DNA of 64,000 nucleotides from Carya illinoinensis. Taxonomy: Eukaryota > Streptophyta > Magnoliopsida > Fagales > Juglandaceae. The notes under the pieces are model-generated. The model made no database searches. It saw only the letters and a list, made by a program, of their open reading frames with translations, and was not told where the DNA came from. The stretch is from positions 37,234,480-37,298,479 of the forward strand of contig NC_056756.1 of assembly GCF_018687715.1 (NCBI RefSeq). The letters run 5' to 3'. The position numbers and the translations under genes are program-made. Positions 61,679 to 64,000 of the stretch are shown here, one piece after another. How positions within the stretch are numbered: the first letter of the stretch is position 1; each line of letters begins with the position of its first letter.

Positions 61679-63117
61679 ACAAAAAAACCCTAGTGAGAGA
61701 AACTCTCCATTCTCTCTAGGAAAAGTTCAGAAAAAGTTGTTTTGAGGGAGGTGGAGCTTCGGCTCCTCCCTCCCTCCTCCATCGTCTCTTTTCTGTTTTT
61801 CCTTTAATAATAAAAGCTGTTTGGCTGTGTTGATGTCCTTTGAAAGACTGATGACCAGCTGCTTGTTGCCGAGCTCCCTTCCTCAACAAATCACCCAACT
61901 GGGCGAAGAGACATTCCATGGTGGAGGTGGAGGTTTTTCGGCTTCGAATGGCAGGTGTTCCTGACCGGTTGGTTTCGGTCTTCTGAGGGGACAGTTTTGA
62001 GTTTTAAGGCGTGGGCTGATCATGGAGGTTGCCCATGGAGATGGTTTTAACTTGCTGGTTGGGGTGCTTTTCTACGGGTTATAGGAACTCTGTTTTATCC
62101 ATGGAAAACAGAGGATTGTTTGGGGACACATGCCGAGATGCATGGAGGGGATAAAGCTTTTCCGGGGTGGATCTCGGGATCAGCTCATGGTGGTTGTCTT
62201 CATGGATGGTGTTTGGAATTTCAAGCGACGCAGTCAAACGGTGGTTTTTGTTTTTCTGTTTTTCTGCTTTCGTGTGTTTCATTTTGTTAAGAGTGTTCTG
62301 GTTGTTCAGAGATCTCTGTTTTTTTGGAGAGCTGTTCTTAGTCAATCGGTGAATAAGCTCCTGTTGCTCTGTGCATGGATGTCGGAGTTATCTGGTTTTG
62401 CTCTGTTCTGGTTTGGGATGCCTCTGGCTTTGTCTCTGAAAGTCCAAAATGGTGGTTGCCGATTGGAGTACCAGTAATGCGAGAGGTTGAAGGCGATGGG
62501 GCTGGATACCTGAACCGGGAGGTGGGGGATGGTTCGGTGCTGGGAGGAGGGCAGGGGCAGCAGTATACCAGAGCAGATGGAGAACGTGCATACCGCATGG
62601 GCATTCGGCGTGGGCAGTTAGTGGAGTGCATTGTACTTTTTTCTTTTTTTGTCTTTCCGTTAGGATATGTTAGTGGATTTTATTTGTTGCACTTTTAGGT
62701 TAATGAAAATAATTTGAAATAGGCAATTCACTTTCTTCTTTGGAGGAGTAGGGTAGTGAGTCTCTTTCCTCTTTGGAGGAGTAGGGTAGTGAGTCTCTAT
62801 CCTCTTTGGAGGATTAGGGTGGAAAATCCCCCTCCTCCGGTGGAGGGTGGGGGGAAATGAGTTTGGTTTTCTCGCAGACAAGTCGAGATGGACACCTCTG
62901 TATTTTACAGAGTCTCGCATCTCAGAATGACTGTGTCATTAGAGAGTTTTTTTGAAGTTTTTTAGACAGTGTCTGGCACAATGAAAGTTGTGTGCAGAGG
63001 AACTTATAACCGTTGTGTAGTTGGCTTGTAATCAGGGTTTGCATCCGGATTCATAGGTCACAGCTGTAACTTCCGTCATTCATGAATTGAATTGAAGTCT
63101 ATTTAAAAAAAAAAAAA
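61679..63117 (+). mobile_element. Poly-A retroposon, copy C
   Basis: About 1.44 kb, ending in a 13-base poly-A, between perfect duplications AAAGTTTGTAAGA at 61666-61678 and 63115-63127 (the leading A's overlap the tail). The 5' region has CTCTCTAGG and a hairpin GGAGC-TTCG-GCTCC at 61753-61766, shared in form with copies A and D. The interior is GC-richer than the surroundings, with a 107-codon frame at 62375-62698 that has no motif I know. A 33-bp tandem repeat lies near the 3' end. Confidence 0.85.
62738..62835. repeat. 33-bp tandem repeat inside retroposon copy C
   Basis: CTTTGGAGGAGTAGGGTAGT starts at 62738 and 62771, with a third, diverged unit at 62804. Confidence 0.9.
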
Positions 63118-63168
63118 GTTTGTAAGATTTCTCTTGAAGATAAAAAATATCAATATGATGACAGTTAA

Positions 63169-63345
63169 GAGATTGTTTGCATAATGAGATGAGATAGTTT
63201 TAGATGAAAATTGAATAAAATATTATTAGAATATTATTTTTTAATATTATTATTATTTAAAAATTTGAAAAAGTTGAATTGTTTATTATATTTTATGTGG
63301 AAATTTGAAAATGTTGTAATGATAATATGAGATGAAAGGAGTTAA
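63169..63345. mobile_element. MITE of the 'GATGAG' family, well-preserved copy
   Basis: Reads ATAATGAGATGAGATAG, GAATAAAATATTATTAGAAT, TTGAAAAAGTTGAATTG and ends ATGAGATGAAAGGAG. It is a good reference for the other copies in the window. Confidence 0.75.
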
Positions 63346-63689
63346 GAGTATTTTTTAACAAAAATTCTATTTGTAGACACTTTTATGTACTCTACTGATG
63401 TGATTGATTGCATATTAAAAACAATTAATATAATCAATCACATCAATAAAATACATAGAAAATATATAAAAGTAATTATACATAAAATTAGTCATTTTTT
63501 AATCCAAATGGCTTCTAAAATATCAACATTTACGCTCTTTAAAAAGTTCGACATAGTCATGCAAAACGTGCTAACTCAATACATATAATGTTTCCTATCT
63601 AATATAATAAATTTAGCTATTCTTTTCCGATTATTAGCTAACAAAAATTAACTACCCAAGCCTCCATCCCTCAGATCACACAACGGGTC

Positions 63690-64000
63690 TCTCTTTAAGC
63701 TCTCTCTTTTTCTCTAGAGAACAAAGCCGATAGTCCTCTCAAGAGGGAGGTGGGAGCCGGCTCCCCCTCCCTCCCATCTCTCCGGTTTGCTCTTGTCTTT
63801 GTTTTAGATCGGTTTAGTTTCTAAAAATAAGGCTTAAGGTTGTTGTTTTAACGGTGGCTTCAAGGCTTTTTGGTGTGTCTCTCACGCAATGGTTCTAGTA
63901 ACCACCTCTGCTCCGGGGTGGTGTTTCTGTGTTGGTGTTTGCGTGGCCTCCGAAGCTGGGTATCGACATGTGCTCTGTTCTCATCTTGAAAAGCAGAGGT
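63690..64000 (+). mobile_element. Poly-A retroposon, copy D (5' part, cut by window end)
   Basis: Shares TCTCTAGAGAACAAA with copy A. It has the longest version of the family hairpin: GAGGGAGGTGGGAGCC facing GGCTCCCCCTCCCTC (63743-63774). The start is approximate because its target duplication cannot be seen without the 3' end. Confidence 0.7.

Noticed and set aside
62130..62698. 107-115 codon frames inside retroposon copy C
   Set aside because: No recognised motif, and I did not see the frame preserved in copy A. Most likely chance frames in GC-richer sequence.
1..64000. tRNA, rRNA or snoRNA genes
   Set aside because: I saw no GGTTCGANNCC-type B box with a matching cloverleaf and no rRNA segments. 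A covariance-model scan would be needed to exclude small RNAs.

Overview
The window is plant nuclear DNA. It is AT-rich, with GT-AG introns, long intergenic spaces and many layers of transposable elements. Several repeat types, such as short A/T-rich elements carrying 'GATGAGATGAG' edges, resemble those I know from Fagales trees (walnut, hickory, oak). That placement is recollection plus inference, not proof. I saw no bacterial, viral or organellar genes, no tRNA or rRNA gene and no CRISPR array.

Four loci look like host genes. (1) 2453-7504 (-): a complete-layout but broken copy of TAP46, the IGBP1-type regulator of PP2A-like phosphatases. It has nine recognisable exons with at least four frameshifts, a nonsense codon, a lost splice acceptor and a lost stop codon. 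(2) 25849-28800 (+): a three-exon gene for an 821-residue coiled-coil protein. (3) 43585-45302 (+): a two-exon gene for a 220-residue DUF688-type protein. (4) 23497-23944 (+): a doubtful two-exon gene for a 63-residue single-span membrane protein.

Most of the rest is mobile DNA. An 8-kb L1-type LINE lies on the minus strand (33608-41662, target duplication of 17 bp with one mismatch). It carries decayed ORF1, endonuclease, reverse transcriptase, zf-RVT and RNase H segments, and its reverse transcriptase is split by a 2.3-kb solo LTR (36337-38634, TSD CCTCT). A second solo LTR is at 31368-32917 (TSD AGCTA). Others are a Copia 5' half (about 15334-16820), a Gypsy-like LTR with polypurine tract (about 51200-54113) and a probable LTR insertion inside a MITE (21488-22171). 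Three related poly-A retroposons without a recognised ORF share a GC-rich hairpin near their 5' end: 168-1431 (-, 16-bp TSD), 61679-63117 (+, 13-bp TSD) and about 63690 to the window end (+). Four hAT-type non-autonomous elements with 8-bp target duplications and TAGG-type tips are at 20400-21182, 48319-48865, 56275-57199 and 59705-60502. PIF/Harbinger remnants and a Tourist-like MITE lie at 9311-10340, 12704-13051 and 54784-55397.

The most interesting item is the hAT element at 59705-60502. It has captured the 3' coding part of a group IIe (WRKY65/69-like) WRKY transcription-factor gene, so it is a Pack-type transposon caught with an intact 8-bp target duplication.
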